A stretch of 64,000 nt of DNA from Nematostella vectensis (lineage: Eukaryota > Cnidaria > Anthozoa > Actiniaria > Edwardsiidae). Each line of letters begins with the position of its first letter. The first letter of the stretch is position 1. Where the stretch lies: positions 9,325,719-9,389,718 of the forward strand of contig NC_064046.1 in the NCBI RefSeq assembly GCF_932526225.1, read 5' to 3'. Made by a program: the position numbers and the translations under genes. The notes beneath the pieces were generated by a model, which was given only the letters and a program-made list of their open reading frames with translations, was not told the DNA's origin and searched no databases. Positions 62,101 to 64,000 of this stretch are shown here, one piece after another.

Positions 62101-64000
62101 TAGTAAAACTGATCTTTTAATATCTTAAGTAACGACTAGGCAACGTTGACGAAGACGTCAGATACCTTGATTCAGAGATAATCGGTATACCCAGGTGTTC
62201 GATGCGAGGATCGAGAGAGGTCCCTTTCTTCTTAAAATACCTGCTATCGAGATAACGGGGCATCGACTATGGGGACAACTTTGTGTTACGAAGCTGGTTT
62301 TAGTTATTCGTAGTCCCTAGCGGAAACATAGAGTTAGTATTGTAGTCTCGTCTACAAAGATGTTTTTGTAGGAAACTCCCCCATCATATTTATCAATATT
62401 TGTGAAAGGCTCAACTCAGAGGAATTACCACGGTACTCCGAAACGTTTCTTCCCAGCTTTTCAAAAGATTCTAATCCAAACACACCCTTAGTAACAGGAC
62501 ATAATTCCGTGAAAACCGTGAGAACCACCCCGAGCCGAGCCTTATAAAAGGGGCCTGCACGCTCTGTGTAACTCAGTTCACTTCAATCAATACCCTTCAT
62601 CTCAAGTAAAGCAGTGCCATCCAAGATCCTAGTATTTGGTACCTCTCGTAACACCTTAAAGAAGGATGATGTGAAAGTCTAGGACAACCATGAATGCGCT
62701 TGTGCTCAATGCGAACTAAGGCAGTAGCACGGCAATTACTAACAAAAATTAAAAGAAAACTGGACTTAGACTCTAGTAAGACTCTAAGTTTCTAGTTAAC
62801 AGAACAAACGTCTGAACCCCGATAAAGAGCAAAGTTTTCGCGGCCTGGTTCGGTCGCCGGGGGCTGAGATGTATCAGACAGATCATATTTTCACAAGCTA
62901 CAAATTCTCAACCTATCCTTACTAAAATTCTAGAAAATTTTTAGAGCATAAAAACATGCACCCTTTTACTAGCATTATCGAGTATAATGTGCAGTTCCAT
63001 TACAAACTGTTCCTTTTAATCTTTATTTTAGTCGCTGCTTCGTCGTTCCTTCTCACGCTAGAGGCCGCGGATAGCGGGGACCCAGAACGAAAGGGCTCTG
63101 TCAACGTCCAAGTCAACGTCTTTCTTCCCGACGGCCCACCCAAGTTCGTGCTCGACCCTGTTATAGTCAACGCTACAGAAGGTATCGCCGCCAATCAACG
63201 AGTCGCCGTGGCTAAGGCCGCAACTTCCGAGGCCCTGAAGTACGAGATTCTCTCCGGTAATACCAATGACATGTTCGCGATCAACCCTTCTTCAGGAGTT
63301 ATATTAACAACCCGTGAGCTGGATTATGAGGAAGCGACGGGTTACATTATGAATATCATCGCGCGAGACACACGGGACCGCAGCGCGAGTGTACAAGTGA
63401 TTATCAATGTGGTGAACATTAATGACAATGAGCCCATGTTCCCTGGGGAGACAAATGGGCAGATTGATAGGAAGGTCGCCGGCCCATTCGCGCCTGGTGT
63501 CATAGCAACAAGATTGACAGCTGTGGATAAGGACATTGGCGATAGAGTCTACTATAAGATTTCCATAGAGGCGGAGAATTACTTCACCATCGACGAGCGG
63601 GGTCAGCTGATTTGTAAAAACGACCTTAAAGGTATAGCATCGCCTTTTAGGTTTACCATCGAGGCGCGGGATGGCGGACTACCACAAAAAGTGCATACAG
63701 CCAACGTTCTCCTCGTCTTCGTTAATTATCGACCCAAACAGCAGCCAGTAAGAGTAATAGTCCCCGAGACCACCCGTGCGGGGACTGTTATCACCCGGGT
63801 GCCTAGGTACTTCCCAACTGGCGAATTTTCCATCGTGTATCCAGAGAAGACGAATTTCACTATTGATAATGACGGTAATGTGACACTTAATCGGCCTCTT
63901 GACTACGAGGAAATTGCGTTTACGTTGATCACTGTTCGTGAGAAACAGGCGTCAGGACCTCTGGAGAATTATATCGACGTCGAGATCACTGTCTTGGATG
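50149..64000 (+). CDS. Giant cadherin, N-terminal part (continues right of the window)
   Basis: Exons: 50149-52333, 55434-55828, 56517-56755, 57372-57472, 57901-58361, 58954-59084, 59464-59632, 60148-60430, 60836-61069, 61660-61911 and 63032 to the window end. Phase is kept at every join and about 1806 residues are encoded so far. The first ~28 residues form a signal peptide (hydrophobic core LGFLVLFTLLSSLTI, then HAQ). About 15-16 extracellular cadherin repeats follow. Calcium-linker motifs include DTNNNPPVF, DVDDNNNAPVF, DVDDHFPQF, DVNDNTPLF, DINDDSPTF, DINDNDPKF and NINDNEPMF. Some linkers are degenerate (KTESPPVF, NIQTPPVF, LPDGPPKF), so those joints may be flexible. It should be a cell-surface adhesion protein. 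Membrane span and cytoplasmic tail are not in the window, so FAT, Dachsous, CELSR or long cnidarian classical cadherin cannot be separated. Exon 1 alone encodes 728 residues; the later repeats are split by introns. Confidence 0.92.
56147..56304. repeat. 79-bp direct duplication in cadherin intron 2
   Basis: Two copies begin GCGCTTCCATGAC at 56147 and 56226 and share ATCACATATTTGATTGACAT. Both contain a short inverted pair, TTTGATT...AATCAAA. Confidence 0.85.
56922..57120. repeat. Interspersed repeat, copy B (cadherin intron 3)
   Basis: Same family and orientation as 47990-48214. A more diverged relative may lie at about 59870-60040 (GCCGATGGAAATGGATGC, AAAATGGCGGC). Confidence 0.75.
57633..57920. 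repeat. 53-bp repeat ending on the cadherin exon 5 splice acceptor
   Basis: Six units are marked by CAGG at 57633, 57688, 57740, 57793, 57846 and 57898. Each has CTTGT-CTCACTCCAG and then a CCCC(C)AG-G-T block. The last unit contains the true acceptor (AG at 57899-57900) and the first coding bases of exon 5, GTTCCCCAGCGCTTGAG. Confidence 0.9.
58366..58830. repeat. Pyrimidine-rich microsatellite/minisatellite in cadherin intron 5
   Basis: Irregular copies of 12-16 bp based on TGTCCGTCTATGTGTC begin four bases after the exon 5 donor and run about 460 bp. All three plus-strand frames stay largely open and read SVCLSVYVS-like, which is repeat translation and not a protein. Confidence 0.9.
59150..59345. 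repeat. Degenerate ~27-bp repeats in cadherin intron 6
   Basis: Five or six diverged copies of a unit such as CTCTCGACTTCCAAGTGCCG and its neighbours, giving alternating CCGA and CTCG blocks. It begins about 65 bp after the exon 6 donor. Confidence 0.65.
59735..59805 (+). repeat. Possible tRNA-derived (SINE-like) sequence
   Basis: GCGGTAGCTAAATGG resembles a pol III A box, and TTCTTAGAATCC about 35 bp later resembles a degenerate B box. The arms do not fold into a proper cloverleaf. A decayed SINE head is possible; chance is not excluded. Confidence 0.25.
60499..60605. repeat. Diverged interspersed repeat in cadherin intron 8
   Basis: Resembles 6570-6690 and 8190-8300 of the 1.7-kb duplicated block: TTCTCTGG-GT-ACGGG, TTATTTTGGCTTG-ATTT and GTCACGTGATC occur in the same order and spacing. 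The duplicated block therefore contains a dispersed family member. Confidence 0.65.
60655..60835. repeat. ~70-bp imperfect repeats before cadherin exon 9
   Basis: Three diverged units carry AGCTCGCTTTA or TTCGCTTCTC, then CAGGTTC(T/C)TC, then CTCTTTCTCTT and a CCG--CACGCC block. CAGGTTC at about 60738, 60814 and 60833 repeats the real acceptor context (AG at 60834-60835). Confidence 0.6.
62098..62744 (+). mobile_element. Candidate solo LTR or promoter-bearing insertion in cadherin intron 10
   Basis: The block is bounded by TGTTAGTAA and its exact inverse TTACTAACA, the TG...CA form of an LTR. It holds a strong TATA box (TATAAAAG, 62543-62550) in a GC-rich context, with an initiator-like TCAGTT about 30 bp downstream. 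No clear matching target duplication flanks it, and no coding sequence or second copy is seen, so the call is tentative. Confidence 0.35.

Overview
The window is animal nuclear DNA. Genes are split by introns with GT-AG borders, introns and spacers are AT-rich, and there is abundant non-coding repeat DNA. The gene content (a 7-TM gustatory-receptor-like protein, a divergent rhodopsin-class GPCR, an eIF2-alpha kinase of the HRI type, a very large cadherin) and the compact introns suggest an anthozoan cnidarian, probably a sea anemone of the Nematostella type. That assignment is inference from style and content, not from a database match.

Layout. 1-1.6 kb: the 5' part of a minus-strand gene with two tandem WWE domains, running off the left edge. 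3.2-5.1 kb: a frameshifted, intronless BTB-BACK-Kelch relic. 5.7-9.0 kb: a 1.7-kb segment duplicated head to tail, each copy carrying a 13-bp minisatellite. 9.3-11.4 kb: a broken non-LTR retrotransposon, followed by two short inverted-repeat elements placed end to end. 12.2-14.2 kb: a two-exon class A GPCR (minus). 16.0-16.9 kb: a 97-bp satellite that runs into the last exon of a five-exon DEAD-box helicase gene (minus, 16.9-21.2 kb, DDX28-like). 21.6-31.5 kb: an 18-exon EIF2AK1/HRI-type kinase gene (plus), head to head with the helicase. 32.5-39.7 kb: a four-exon 7-TM Gr-like receptor (minus). 39.7-50.1 kb: gene-poor, with a 52-bp satellite of about 43 copies. 50.1-64 kb: the first 11 exons of a giant cadherin (plus), running off the right edge.

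Exon models were built by hand from reading frame, GT/AG sites and protein-family continuity. The joins I report keep phase and rebuild recognisable motifs across each splice.

Functional links are weak, as is normal for animal neighbourhoods. The one suggestive pair is the divergent helicase and HRI kinase, about 457 bp apart: a probable mitochondrial RNA helicase beside a kinase known in mammals to relay heme and mitochondrial stress.

The most unusual theme is that several minisatellites here are made of, or abut, splice junctions or coding ends of the host genes. Cases are the HRI exon 6 donor, HRI exon 15 donor, cadherin exon 5 acceptor, GPCR exon 2 acceptor and helicase last exon. Two of them give strings of near-identical candidate splice sites next to the real one. 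A second point is that the HRI-like kinase appears to lack the residues that bind heme in mammalian HRI.
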